A stretch of DNA of 64,000 nucleotides from Rufibacter sp. XAAS-G3-1 (lineage in GTDB: Bacteria; Bacteroidota; Bacteroidia; Cytophagales; Hymenobacteraceae). The stretch covers positions 62,001 to 126,000 of the forward strand of contig NZ_JABFAM010000004.1 of NCBI RefSeq assembly GCF_013623775.1, in the 5' to 3' direction. Both the position numbers and the translations under genes were made by a program. Shown one piece after another: positions 42,205 through 51,539 of this stretch. The notes under the pieces were generated by a model. It was not told the origin of the DNA, did no database searches, and worked only from the letters and a program-made list of their open reading frames with translations. Positions within the stretch are counted from its first letter, which is position 1. Every line of letters starts with the position of its first letter.

Positions 42205-43965
42205 TTACTTCAGCGTAAGCGTTAACCAAGTATAAGGCTGGTCTGGGCCATTGGCAGAAATGCTCTCCCGGTAGTCTGCTGGCCCTTTCCCCGTATCTTC
42301 CACAAGCCTGGTGTTATACCCCATGCGGGCACCCGCTAACGGTTTTCCACCCAAAAGAAGCCACGGAATTGCTATTTCCTGCACATAGCCCCCGTCAGCG
42401 GCCTGGCTGGAAAACTTTACGCCCTCCGTTTTTCCTAAGGGCACCCATTTCCCATTTTGTCCTTCCCGGGCCACTAGTTTCCCGTTAGCAGACAGGAAGA
42501 AGGTGTACACGCCCCTGCCGGGGGCTTCATAGGATTTGTTTGCGGGATCAAGTTGCACCACCACGCCATCGTTTTCTTCCGGGTCTTGGGAGTCAGAGAC
42601 AACCTTGCTGTCTTTCACTTTGTGCAGCACGTACAGGAATTCGTCATCATAGGTAAGTTGGCCGGTGAGTTGGGTGGCCGTTCTGTGGCCCACAAACACC
42701 GGGAACGGCTCTGCCCAGGCAGCCTCGTTGGGCAGGCCGTCAACGGTGATGGTTTTCTTTTCGGCGGAAAGCTCAGGAATGACGCGGCCTTTTATCATCC
42801 AGACTTCGGTGGAATTGTTAGAGGAGTAGGCCTTGGTGCCGGTTAGGGCAATCACCGTATTGTCTTCTAGTACGCTAACGCTGTTCCAAAGTCCGTTAAC
42901 GTTGCCCGGGAGCACAAAAGGAACTGTTTTCCGGTTGAAATCCTTGGCCTGGTCATTCCCTAGGACCACCTTCATTTCTGCGTTATTGATGCTGTTGGTT
43001 CTATTTTCAGTTCCTTGGTAAGACATGATCGTCTCTCCATTTCTCAGTTGCCTTATGTAGGGAGCGCCCGCGTAAATGTTACTTGCCAGAGGTTCAGCCA
43101 AGGAGGAGTTGCGGTCTGGGCTGGTGCCGCTTACCGGGGTTTTCCAATTGTTGGCTACGGTGGTTCTGACGGTGTAAGGCTTGAACTCTCCTATGGCGTT
43201 GTCTTCAATGGCCACTACAAGGTCTCTGCCATTCTGCAAAAGCAGGGGCGAGGGCATTCCGTCTCGTCTTCCTGCTCTAAAGCTGACCGTCACAGGCTGG
43301 CTTGACCAGGTAAGGCCCTGGTCAGTAGAGCGCACCATGGAGATGTCCTGCTCAGAAGAGCTGGTGTAGGGCCCTTCGTTGGCGAAGTAGACTTGGACTT
43401 CACCACTGGGCAATTGGATGGGAGCCGGCTCCCAGCACCCGTTTTCAAACTGGTAGCCAGCTTCATACAACAGACGCTCGTCTCGCCAGGTAAGGCCACC
43501 GTCATAGCTCTTCTTGGTTCTGATACCAAACTTTTTAGAAGGCTCCAGCGGATCATGGGGCCTGGGGTTATAGCTCACCAAAATGGAGTTATCTTTCAGT
43601 TGTAAGATATCTGGCACGGTGTTGTTGAATCCGGCGGGCTTGGGCGCTACCATGACTGGGGCAGCCCAAGAAGCTCCCAGGTCATTGCTCTTAACGGTGA
43701 CAATTCTGCCGTTAGACTCATACACACAGAGCAAGGACTTGTCTTGCAACTGGATGACCCGGGCATACGCATTGTAGCCCGTTTCGGCCGCAGATACCCG
43801 CTTCAACGTGCTGAAGTCCCAGGCAATTCGGCTACCCGAGATTGCAGTTCTGCTTTTGGTTTTCTCCTCTACGGTGGGCTCTACTGCCGTATCTTTATCA
43901 TCTCCGCAACCCGCCCAGGTGCCCATACACAAAAAGAGTACGCATAGCCTTGAATATTTTCCCAT
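42205..43965 (-). CDS. Sialidase-fold lipoprotein with CBM9-like tail, copy 1
   Basis: A 586-residue lipoprotein (lipobox cysteine near residue 20, TWAGC). Residues about 50-390 form a BNR/sialidase-type beta propeller: Asp-box motifs SNDLGASW, SYDGGLTW and STDQGLTW, an N-terminal YARVIQLQDKSLLCVYE strand in place of the FRIP motif, and CWEPAPIQLPSGEVQVYFANE. The C-terminal ~180 residues (ITVDGLPNEAAWAEPFPV, ..QLTYDDEFLYVLHKVKDSKV, ..VVQLDPANKSYEAPG) resemble the family 9 carbohydrate-binding / DOMON-like module. Sialidase (GH33) is the usual label, but the WEP context also resembles exo-arabinanases of GH93, which suit an arabinose-rich locus better. It is a tandem paralogue of the next gene. 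Confidence 0.78.
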   Translation of the reverse strand: MGKYSRLCVLFLCMGTWAGCGDDKDTAVEPTVEEKTKSRTAISGSRIAWDFSTLKRVSAAETGYNAYARVIQLQDKSLLCVYESNGRIVTVKSNDLGASWAAPVMVAPKPAGFNNTVPDILQLKDNSILVSYNPRPHDPLEPSKKFGIRTKKSYDGGLTWRDERLLYEAGYQFENGCWEPAPIQLPSGEVQVYFANEGPYTSSSEQDISMVRSTDQGLTWSSQPVTVSFRAGRRDGMPSPLLLQNGRDLVVAIEDNAIGEFKPYTVRTTVANNWKTPVSGTSPDRNSSLAEPLASNIYAGAPYIRQLRNGETIMSYQGTENRTNSINNAEMKVVLGNDQAKDFNRKTVPFVLPGNVNGLWNSVSVLEDNTVIALTGTKAYSSNNSTEVWMIKGRVIPELSAEKKTITVDGLPNEAAWAEPFPVFVGHRTATQLTGQLTYDDEFLYVLHKVKDSKVVSDSQDPEENDGVVVQLDPANKSYEAPGRGVYTFFLSANGKLVAREGQNGKWVPLGKTEGVKFSSQAADGGYVQEIAIPWLLLGGKPLAGARMGYNTRLVEDTGKGPADYRESISANGPDQPYTWLTLTLK

Positions 43966-44025
43966 GATAACACGTTCAGAAGGTTAAACTATTAGTAGAC
44001 AATAATGCGAGTGCCTGCTTATGAG

Positions 44026-44065
44026 CCGTTTTTAAGCCGATTCTGCAAAAACAGGTGTAAAACGG
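44026..44065. repeat. GGCCTGTTTT-family hairpin repeat
   Basis: CCGTTTTTAAGCCGATTCTG / CAAAAACAGGTGTAAAACGG, in the 140-base gap between the two sialidase-fold genes, 40 bases past the stop codon of the upstream one. Confidence 0.7.
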
Positions 44066-44105
44066 AAGCCCTTTCCTTTTGCAAGTGTGGAAAAAGCTTT
44101 CCTTT

Positions 44106-45866
44106 CTATTTAAGCCGAAGGGTTAGCCACGTATAGGGCTGATCTGCCTGATTGGCCGAGATGTTTTCCCGATATTCTATGCCTCCCTTGTCTGCACATT
44201 CACTAAGCTGGACATTGAGCCCCACCCTGGCACCTGCTGCCGGTTTCTCACCCAGTACTGACCAGGGAATGGCTATCTCCTGCACGTAACCAGTATCTGT
44301 GGTTTTGCTGGCTACCTTTACCTTGCTTTTAGCACTGACAGGAACCCATTTTCCTCCTTCGCCCACTTCCATCACCAGCTTACCTTCGGCAGACAGGTAA
44401 AAACTAACCACACCTTTGCCTGGACTCGCGTAAGCGTGGTTGGCAGGGTCTAGCTGCACCGTCACGCCGTCACTTTCCTCTGGATTCTGGGAGTTAGTGA
44501 TCACCTTGGCGTCTTTCACTTTGTGCAGCACGTACAGGAATTTATCATCATAGGTAAGCTGACTGGTGAGTTGGGTGGCACTTTTGTGGCCTACAAACAC
44601 CGGGAACGGCTCTGCCCAGGCGGTCTCGTTTTGCAGACCATCAATGGTGATGGTTTCCCTTTCTGCGGAAAGCTCAGGAATGACGTGGCCTTTGATCATC
44701 CAGACTTCGGTAGTACCGTTTTTAGAGAAACCTCTGGTGGTGGTAAGGGCCACCACCGTGTTGTCTTCTAATACACAGAGGCTGTTCCAGAGCCCAGAGG
44801 TGTTTTTAGGGATGGGGAAAGGAGATGTCTTTCTAGTGAAATCGCGAGCCTGGTCATTGCCTATCACCACCTTCATTTCTGACGTGTTCATGTGGGTTCC
44901 CCTTCCTTCGGTGCCCTGGTAAGACAGAATGGTCTCGCCGTTCTTAAGCTGCCGAATGTAGGGTGCCCCCGCATAGATGGAATCGCCCAGCTTTTCTGCC
45001 AAGGCATACTTGCGGTGGGGGCTTTTGCCGGTAACGGTGGTTCCCCAGTTATCTGCCAGGGTGGTACGTACCAGGTAGGGTTTAAACTGTCCCACCGCGT
45101 TATCTTCAATGGCTACCACTATCTCTTTGCCGTTTTGCAGCAGCAATGGCGAAGGCATGCCATCCCGCCTTCCCGCCCTGAAGCTCACAAGCTCGGGTTT
45201 GCTAGTCCAGGTGAGCCCATTATCAGCAGAGCGGAGCATAGAGATGTTTTGCTCTTCTGAGGAAGTGTAAGGGCCCTCATTGGCAAAGTACAGTTGTACC
45301 TCACCACTGGGTAGCTGAATAGCGGCAGGCTCCCAGCAGCCGTTCTCAAATTGATGCCCTGCCTGATAAAGTAAGCGTTCATCTTTCCAGGTCATGCCCC
45401 CATCAGAGCTTTTCTTAGTCCTGATTTCAAATTTGCGGGAAGGATCCGTATTGCCAGGACGGGGGTTGTAGCAAACCAAAATAGACTTGTCCTGCAACTC
45501 CAGAATATCTGGGTTGGCGTTACTGTAGTTGGTGGGTTTTGCCGCCACTACTACGGGGCTTGACCAGGAATGGCCCAAATCCTGGCTCTTGACGGCCACC
45601 ACACTCCCACTGGCCTCATACACGCAAATAAGGGATTTGTCTTGAAGTTGTGTTACCCGGGCATAGCCATTGTAACGGGCGCCAGTTTCAGAAGAAGACA
45701 CTTTGCGCATAGTGCTAAAGTCCCACGCTATTCTGCTGCCACCAATTGGTTCATTGGTGTTTGCCATCCCTTCACTTGCTGAGTTCTGTGAAACAGTGCC
45801 GTGGCTGCAACTTACGCAGCTAAAAATGCATGAAAGGATAGCGAAAATCTTTGTAAACTTTACCAT
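44106..45866 (-). CDS. Sialidase-fold lipoprotein with CBM9-like tail, copy 2
   Basis: Also 586 residues and clearly paralogous to the gene at 42205-43965 along its whole length, with the same lipobox region (SCVSC, cysteine near 20), Asp boxes (SQDLGHSW, SSDGGMTW, SADNGLTW), GCWEPAAIQLPSGEVQLYFANEG and CBM9-like tail (ITIDGLQNETAWAEPFPVFVGH). Main differences are in the linker and in the tail's ligand-side loops, such as GVVSFYLSAEGKLVMEVGEGG. Same orientation, 140 bases apart with a hairpin between. Predicted to act on the cell surface or in the periplasm on the locus's glycan; exact linkage unknown. Confidence 0.78.
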   Translation of the reverse strand: MVKFTKIFAILSCIFSCVSCSHGTVSQNSASEGMANTNEPIGGSRIAWDFSTMRKVSSSETGARYNGYARVTQLQDKSLICVYEASGSVVAVKSQDLGHSWSSPVVVAAKPTNYSNANPDILELQDKSILVCYNPRPGNTDPSRKFEIRTKKSSDGGMTWKDERLLYQAGHQFENGCWEPAAIQLPSGEVQLYFANEGPYTSSEEQNISMLRSADNGLTWTSKPELVSFRAGRRDGMPSPLLLQNGKEIVVAIEDNAVGQFKPYLVRTTLADNWGTTVTGKSPHRKYALAEKLGDSIYAGAPYIRQLKNGETILSYQGTEGRGTHMNTSEMKVVIGNDQARDFTRKTSPFPIPKNTSGLWNSLCVLEDNTVVALTTTRGFSKNGTTEVWMIKGHVIPELSAERETITIDGLQNETAWAEPFPVFVGHKSATQLTSQLTYDDKFLYVLHKVKDAKVITNSQNPEESDGVTVQLDPANHAYASPGKGVVSFYLSAEGKLVMEVGEGGKWVPVSAKSKVKVASKTTDTGYVQEIAIPWSVLGEKPAAGARVGLNVQLSECADKGGIEYRENISANQADQPYTWLTLRLK

Positions 45867-46007
45867 GGTAATCTATTCGTAAACCAGCTCCTCTACCCTA
45901 TTAAGCACTGTTTGCTGTACTGTAGAACCTCTTTTTTGAAACGGCAGCTCAATACGTTTACCTCCTTTACACTTTCTTTAGGCTAAGGCAGAAGAACTTG
46001 GCACATC

Positions 46008-46045
46008 TGTTTTAGCGCTGTTTTTTGAGAAAGAGGCCAAAAACA
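46008..46045. repeat. GGCCTGTTTT-family hairpin repeat
   Basis: TGTTTTAGCGCTGTTTTTT / GAGAAAGAGGCCAAAAACA, in the 508-base gap between sialidase-fold gene 2 and the GH-A glycosidase gene. Confidence 0.6.
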
Positions 46046-46164
46046 AGAGGCATTGTTACTTTACCCGTTTTCTCTCCTGTGCAAGGAGTTCTAAGACGGC
46101 GAATGTTGCACTCGCAGATGGATGGATAGAATGGAACAAGGAGAAAACCATCTTCGCTTAGAGA

Positions 46165-46226
46165 TAGTAGTTTTTTACTTTAAGAGCTTGCGCCTATGCA
46201 CAAGCTCCTAAGGTAAAAAACTACTA
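46165..46226. repeat. Long inverted repeat, possible terminator
   Basis: TAGTAGTTTTTTAC ... GAGCTTG and CAAGCTC ... GTAAAAAACTACTA form a 62-base hairpin with 14 + 7 paired bases and a small internal bulge. It lies about 150 bases past the stop codon of the GH-A glycosidase gene. The rest of 45867-46374 shows no gene. Confidence 0.65.
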
Positions 46227-46374
46227 CATCCAGTGCTTCATAAGGAATAAAGGGTCGTCTTGATTACCTCCCGGATAGTGGTTGCCGGTGAAAACACACG
46301 GCAACGGCTAGAGGGTCAGCCAACAAGTAATCGTTTATGTTGTACTAGAACCTACCCGTAGCAGGCTTAGTATC

Positions 46375-47544
46375 TTAGTTAGCAACAGGCTGAAGGGCAC
46401 CTGTCAACTCACCAATCAACTCCGTTTCTTCTTCTCTGTAAGGGGTGCCATCTTTTCTGAACACATCATGGAACCACTCTTTTGGTTCTGCGGTGTATTG
46501 TTTTTCCCAGCTGTCCCAGGCGTATTTCGTTTGGGTTTTGCCATCTACAAGGCCCCAGTTATACATGGCCACATTGTGCTGCTTGGCTAGTGGCAGAAAG
46601 CCCTGGAAAGTGCTTCCGTTTGGCCGGGCCATGTACTCTGTGCAAAGGATTGGCCTGTCGTAGCGTTTCAACCAGGTAATGCGCTTCTCAAACTCCTCTG
46701 GCTTGTCATAGTTGTGGAAAGAGATCACGTCTGACTGCTCTACTTGCAATCTCTCAATTGGCTTCATTGCCTCATGTGAAGACCAGTCGCCTACCCAAAC
46801 CCCCGAGGTAAGCGGCTGTGCTGGATTAGCAGATCTAGCCCACGTGAAGGTTTTCTCCAGCAACGGAAGAACATAGTCCACTTTGTTTGGTAATTCTACT
46901 TTCTGGTAAGAAGGGCCGGTCATGTTGTCTGGCTCATTCCAAACATCCCAGGCCAGAATTCGTCCATCATGGGCAAATCTTTTCAAAACACCTTTTACAT
47001 AGCGCTCCAGGCGCGGGTATTGGGTAGAATCTTTCAGCGCATTCTGGCCCGGGCTCTGCACCCAACCAGAATTGTGGACGTGCGGTTTAGGCGCTCTCTG
47101 GGTTCCTACCTTTGGAAATGGATCCCAGCAGGAGTCAAAGAACACAAACATGGGCTTGATGCCATTGCGCTGGGCAATGTTCAGGAACGTATCCATTCTT
47201 TTCAGGAAACCGGTAGAATCCTGCTCCCATAGCAGGTCATGCAAGTAAACGCGGGCGGTGTTCATGCCAATAGACTGGGCCAGCCCTAACTCACGGTTGA
47301 TGGTGGTAGTGTCAAAGGTTGCGGCCTGCCACATTTCTAGTTGGTTGATAGCGGTACTAGGAATGAAGTTGCTTCCTACCAGCCACTCCTGTCCTGCGTA
47401 CCACTTATTGGCTTGCTCCTTAGACCAGATTTCACGCGGTTTTACCTCTTCAGCAGCGGCAGTCTCGCCTTCACTGCGGGGAGAAGAACAACTTTGCAGA
47501 AAAACATAACAAAGGGAAAAAAGAAGTACACTAAACTTTTTCAT
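46375..47544 (-). CDS. GH-A clan glycoside hydrolase, lipoprotein
   Basis: A 389-residue surface or periplasmic glycosidase. The lipoprotein signal ends in FLQSC (cysteine 19). The TIM-barrel body has GMNTARVYLHDLLWEQD near 93-109, the acid/base glutamate Glu204 in AWDVWNEPDN, SFHNYDKP near 275-282, and the likely nucleophile Glu303 in ILCTEYMARP, as expected for clan GH-A (GH5/GH2-like; often annotated as cellulase-family or 1,4-beta-xylanase). No carbohydrate-binding module. It follows the CE15-like gene by 76 bases and may be co-transcribed with it. Substrate is unknown; a beta-linked backbone or side chain of the locus's glycan is inferred. Confidence 0.78.
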   Translation of the reverse strand: MKKFSVLLFSLCYVFLQSCSSPRSEGETAAAEEVKPREIWSKEQANKWYAGQEWLVGSNFIPSTAINQLEMWQAATFDTTTINRELGLAQSIGMNTARVYLHDLLWEQDSTGFLKRMDTFLNIAQRNGIKPMFVFFDSCWDPFPKVGTQRAPKPHVHNSGWVQSPGQNALKDSTQYPRLERYVKGVLKRFAHDGRILAWDVWNEPDNMTGPSYQKVELPNKVDYVLPLLEKTFTWARSANPAQPLTSGVWVGDWSSHEAMKPIERLQVEQSDVISFHNYDKPEEFEKRITWLKRYDRPILCTEYMARPNGSTFQGFLPLAKQHNVAMYNWGLVDGKTQTKYAWDSWEKQYTAEPKEWFHDVFRKDGTPYREEETELIGELTGALQPVAN

Positions 47545-47620
47545 AGATTATTTATTGTTTGACTAATCTTTAAACTTCCGGCAATACTAACCATAAAGGA
47601 GGAATGCCCCACTTCTACTT

Positions 47621-48928
47621 TTACCTCTTGGCTACCTGAGTAGGCTTTAGATGTTGATCGGCGAATTTCAAATATAGATCCCAGTCATACCGGGTGATCT
47701 CATGCTGGCCCGGGCGGTTATGATAGCCTATTACCCCTGCTTCTACGGGCTCCCCTATTGCCGGGGGAGCACTGCTACAGAGCGTTTCCAGTTTATACAA
47801 CTTGTAGGCATCCCCGGCATGGTAGGCGGCCAAGTATTCACCTTTAGGGTCGGCCCATAAATCTTCTGAACTGCTGGCTACATACAGGGGCCGCGGGGCC
47901 ACCAAGGCGAACAATTGATGGAAATCAACGGGCAATTCGTCTTCTTTATTGGCGTATTTTCTGAAATTAGGGCCAAACCAGTGCGGGGCCGCCTGCGTGA
48001 TCTCCTGTACCGTTTCGCCAAATTTACGGCGGGCAATGGCGGCACCGCCTTCGCCTGAGTTGTTAGAAACCACCAAGGCGAACCGTTGATCTTGCGCCCC
48101 GGCCCAAACCGCGGCCTTGCCTAAGCGGGAATGCCCTATGACGGCCACGCGCCTGGCATCAACGTCTGCGTCTTGCTCCAGGTAATCCAGCATTCGGCTC
48201 AAACCCCAGGCCCAGATACCAATGGTTCCCCATTGGTTTTTACCGGGCTCAATTTGCCGGCTCTGGTTATACCAGGAATAAAAGTTCTGCGGCAGATTGG
48301 TGGCATCTCTTCTGTCTAGCTGCAAATCGCCGTGGTAGGCGGTGGCTAGCCCGTAGCCTTTTGACAAAATAGCCTTCAGTTGCCATCTGGACGCGTAAAC
48401 CCCTCGGCTGCCTTCATGGGCGGTACCATCTTTGTTAAACCCTGGCTTGTTCGAAAAACGAGTCCAGTTCTTGTTTATGCTGATATCGGGGTCAGGGTGT
48501 ACCGTTTGGTTACCGCCGAAGTTCAGCCCCATGAACATGGGCACCGGCTCTTTCCGGCGGTTAGGCACATACACCAGCAGGTTCAACTTTTGGGCAGAAT
48601 CATCGGTCAGGAAAATGGTTATTTCTTTCCGGGTGGCCAATCCGCCCAGCGCTGCTTTATCTACAGAGGTTACCTGGTGGCGCAGCTTTTTAGGAACGTG
48701 CATGGTCTGGCCAAACACGTGTTCCTGAAACAAGGACATGATCTCTGGCCTACGCTTGGTTTCCCAGTCTTTCTTTGTTTTGACGGGTTTCCCGTTCTGC
48801 ATTTTCAGCACTTCTGGCAGGGTGTACACCGGCACCAGTTCTTCTTTGTAATTAAACTTCTGGGCATACCCTGCCAGGGTCTGGCTGGTTAGCCAGCAAA
48901 GCAAAAGATATATTTTAGCTTTACCCAT
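47621..48928 (-). CDS. CE15-like glucuronoyl esterase/acetylxylan esterase
   Basis: A 435-residue secreted alpha/beta hydrolase (signal peptide to about residue 22, AGYAQ). Catalytic serine 267 is in GHSRLGKAAVWAG, which matches the bacterial form of the CE15 GCSRxGK motif with His replacing Cys. Acid Glu293 (NNSGEGGAA) and His409 (RPGQHEITRYDW) fit a triad. 'RRKFGETV' and 'APHWFGPNFRKYANKEDELPVD' near 301-335 are CE15 signatures around the uronate-binding site. The family hydrolyses 4-O-methyl-glucuronoyl esters in plant cell walls. The ATG at 48928 is used; an upstream in-frame TTG is unlikely. Confidence 0.8.
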   Translation of the reverse strand: MGKAKIYLLLCWLTSQTLAGYAQKFNYKEELVPVYTLPEVLKMQNGKPVKTKKDWETKRRPEIMSLFQEHVFGQTMHVPKKLRHQVTSVDKAALGGLATRKEITIFLTDDSAQKLNLLVYVPNRRKEPVPMFMGLNFGGNQTVHPDPDISINKNWTRFSNKPGFNKDGTAHEGSRGVYASRWQLKAILSKGYGLATAYHGDLQLDRRDATNLPQNFYSWYNQSRQIEPGKNQWGTIGIWAWGLSRMLDYLEQDADVDARRVAVIGHSRLGKAAVWAGAQDQRFALVVSNNSGEGGAAIARRKFGETVQEITQAAPHWFGPNFRKYANKEDELPVDFHQLFALVAPRPLYVASSSEDLWADPKGEYLAAYHAGDAYKLYKLETLCSSAPPAIGEPVEAGVIGYHNRPGQHEITRYDWDLYLKFADQHLKPTQVAKR

Positions 48929-48984
48929 ACTGCTTGCTTTACAAAAAACCCGCTGTGCTGTTACCCTCAACTTTGCCCTACTTC

Positions 48985-49022
48985 AGTTTAGTCTTTTTTT
49001 CAAAAAAGTAAGCCGAAAACCG
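48985..49022. repeat. Degenerate GGCCTGTTTT-family hairpin
   Basis: AGTTTAGTCTTTTTTTC / AAAAAAGTAAGCCGAAAACC, 6 bases past the GH20 stop codon. The stem is mostly A/T with a decayed core, so family membership is uncertain. Confidence 0.4.
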
Positions 49023-49027
49023 GTTTC

Positions 49028-50917
49028 TTACTTCTTTAAATCTTTGTCAGAAATGTGCCGGACCGTAACTTCCCCAATGCGTTTCCCGTCTCTGAAGCCA
49101 GCCGCCTTGATGACCGACGGGTCTTTGACAAGGAAAGGCACAGTGTATTTCAGAGATTCTAAAGTAGGTTCTGAACCGTCTACCGTGTAATAGATGACCG
49201 GTTCATGGTAGAAGGTCTCCAAGGTAACGGTGGCTTGTTTCTCCTTTTCATTCACGGCTACCCTTGGCAATACATTGTAGGCGCTTCTTGAGTAATTGAT
49301 ACCCATGTCTTCATAGCGCTCATACTGTTTCTCCAGCCTTTTTTTGAAATTGTCCCAATTCTTAAGGGTGGGTTTCGTCCAGGCTACTTCTGCCAAAGCA
49401 GCCCCGCGCGGGTAGGCAAAGTATTCTACTTTCTCTGGGGAGTGAATGTACTCGGCCCACACGTTGCCCTGGGTGCCAATAATGTGTTTGGCTTCCTGCG
49501 GAGTTAATTCTGCGGGGGTAGGCTCATACTTGTACACGCGTTCCAAGGTCAGCAAGCCGCCGATGGCTTTTGGCTCCAGGGGCGCATAATTCTGGTAGTA
49601 ATCCAGGTACAGGAAATCGGTGGGGCTCATGACCACATCGTGGCCTTGCTTGGCGGCGGCTATTCCTCCCCTTATTCCGCGCCATGACATTACGGAGGCG
49701 TTTGGCGCCAAACCACCTTCCATGATTTCATCCCAACCAATGATTTTCTTGTTTTTAGTCAGGAGGAAGTTCTCCATACGGGTAATGAAGTAGCTCTGCA
49801 GTTCGTGTTCGTCTTTCAGGTTTTCGCTCTTGATGCGGGCCTGGCACTTTCCACACGCTTTCCATCTTTTCTTGGGCGCTTCGTCGCCGCCAATGTGCAC
49901 GATGGGGCTAGGGAAAAGGTCGGCCACCTCAGACAAGACATCTGTCATGACGGTATAGGTTTTCTCATTACCGGCACATAGTATTTCATCTTGGATACCC
50001 CATTGCAGCGGCATTTCAAATGGGCCACCGGTACAGGATAACTCAGGATAAGCCACCAAAACGGCCAGGGTATGGCCCGGCATATCTATTTCAGGCACCA
50101 CGTTTACATAGCGCGCGGCGGCGTAGGCCACCACATCTCTTATTTGCTCATGGGTATAAAAGCCGCCGTGCGGACGGTAATCTATCTGGTTTGGCCCGTT
50201 TACCTGGGTGCCTTTTCTGAACGCGCCAATTTGGGTAAGCCGTGGGTGCTTTTTGACTTCCATGCGCCAGCCATGGTCTTCGGTTAAGTGCCAGTGAAAG
50301 GTGTTGAGCTTGTGCATGGCCATGTAGTCAATGAACTTCTTGATGAAGTCTACCGGGTAGAAATAGCGCCCCACGTCCAGCATCATGCCTCGCCAGGAAT
50401 AGCGGGGTTTGTCTAGGATGGTCACCGCCGGAATGGAAATGCTCCCTTTTGACCCGGAACCTTCTGCCTGGGTGGGCAACAGTTGGTAGATGGATTGCAA
50501 GCCATAGAATATACCGCCGCCTTCAGGGGCCTGCAGCACAATATTCTCAGGCTTCACCACCAAAGAATACCCCTCTTTGCCCAGAGAATCTACCCCCTGT
50601 TTTTTGGTTAGCACAATGGCGTTTTTCTTCTTGTGCGCACCAGCTTTCTCCTCTACCGGCACTTTATAGCCAGCCACACTATTGAGCTGGTCTACCAGCA
50701 TACCCGCCAATAACTTAAGCTCTGCATCATGGGGATCTACATAAATGGTAGTCTTAGGAGTAAGCTGAAAACTACCTGCTTGCTGTTGTAAGCTTAACGG
50801 CAGGGGAATGATGGAGATCTCTCGCTGCTGGTTTTGGTTTCCTTTTTGTGCGTACCCGTGTGACATAGCCCCCAAAGTGACCATCCATACCAGTAAAAGC
50901 CCGCTAAATTTTCTCAT
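49028..50917 (-). CDS. GH20 beta-N-acetylhexosaminidase
   Basis: A 629-residue exo-hexosaminidase removing terminal beta-linked GlcNAc or GalNAc by substrate-assisted catalysis. The signal peptide ends near residue 23 (SHGYAQ). The GH20b domain (about 33-165) precedes the TIM barrel: RYSWRGMMLDVGRYFYP near 172-188, HLTEDHGWRMEVKKHPRL near 210-227, and the catalytic pair Asp345-Glu346 in HIGGDEAPKKRW. GWDEIMEGGLAPNASVMSWRG follows near 395-415. The C-terminal ~80 residues (EPVIYYTVDGSEPTLESLKY) form a chitobiase/beta-hexosaminidase-type C-terminal domain. It points to an N-acetylhexosamine-containing substrate for the locus. Confidence 0.93.
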   Translation of the reverse strand: MRKFSGLLLVWMVTLGAMSHGYAQKGNQNQQREISIIPLPLSLQQQAGSFQLTPKTTIYVDPHDAELKLLAGMLVDQLNSVAGYKVPVEEKAGAHKKKNAIVLTKKQGVDSLGKEGYSLVVKPENIVLQAPEGGGIFYGLQSIYQLLPTQAEGSGSKGSISIPAVTILDKPRYSWRGMMLDVGRYFYPVDFIKKFIDYMAMHKLNTFHWHLTEDHGWRMEVKKHPRLTQIGAFRKGTQVNGPNQIDYRPHGGFYTHEQIRDVVAYAAARYVNVVPEIDMPGHTLAVLVAYPELSCTGGPFEMPLQWGIQDEILCAGNEKTYTVMTDVLSEVADLFPSPIVHIGGDEAPKKRWKACGKCQARIKSENLKDEHELQSYFITRMENFLLTKNKKIIGWDEIMEGGLAPNASVMSWRGIRGGIAAAKQGHDVVMSPTDFLYLDYYQNYAPLEPKAIGGLLTLERVYKYEPTPAELTPQEAKHIIGTQGNVWAEYIHSPEKVEYFAYPRGAALAEVAWTKPTLKNWDNFKKRLEKQYERYEDMGINYSRSAYNVLPRVAVNEKEKQATVTLETFYHEPVIYYTVDGSEPTLESLKYTVPFLVKDPSVIKAAGFRDGKRIGEVTVRHISDKDLKK

Positions 50918-51455
50918 TTATAGTATTTTTTTGATTTTGAAGATTCTACCTGATGGGCCTTCCCAATGAACCCTAAGAACTGGAGACGGGCGAAATTCAT
51001 GAAAGCTGAATTCTTACTCTTGCGCCTGTCCGCTTTAATTGCTCTAGCAAGTCCTTGCCTGGAGCATTCTATTTCACATTCATCTTCTAGCAATTCTCTT
51101 GCTAAAAATGATTGTGCTGTGCCTACACAAACGCCCTGCGTGTACGTGCACAATAATACATATATAAGCTTAGAAAAAAAACTTAGCTCTAAAAAAAATG
51201 TCATATCGGTAAAATCAGCAATCGTTTATTACAAAATTTCCATAGCTGTTGAAAAAGGAGTCCTCTGGATTCATTTTTCTAATCATGCACCTGCTCAGGG
51301 GCATTTGGCTTGGAGGCATTGGCGCTGGCACGCAAGAGGAATAAAAAAGAAGTTGATAAAACCATGCAGTAGCGGCAGGTGGATAAGTTTCTTAACTAGG
51401 CGCCTATCTTTAAACAGGGCCTGTAGAACTCTGGGGTCTTTCCTGGAATGCTTGC
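50918..51455. other. Gene-free upstream region of GH20
   Basis: No convincing gene. It is AT-rich close to the GH20 start (TATAGTATTTTTTTGATTTTG) and presumably contains its promoter, but no exact TAnnTTTG box was found. Two overlapping open frames on opposite strands (51204-50914 minus, 50966-51463 plus) lack any protein-like pattern and are treated as chance. Confidence 0.5.
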
Positions 51456-51492
51456 TGATTTAAGGCTGATTTTCTGAAAACGCGGCAAAAAC
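51456..51492. repeat. Degenerate GGCCTGTTTT-family hairpin
   Basis: TGATTTAAGGCTGATTTTCTG / AAAACGCGGCAAAAAC; the right arm is imperfect. Confidence 0.5.
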
Positions 51493-51539
51493 AGACTTCT
51501 TTGGAGTGGTAGTAAACCTGCAACTTATCTGACAGAGAA

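Noticed and set aside
50966-51463. 165-codon plus-strand frame in the gap upstream of GH20
   Set aside because: No recognisable domain, overlapped by another frame on the opposite strand, runs into repeat DNA; treated as chance.
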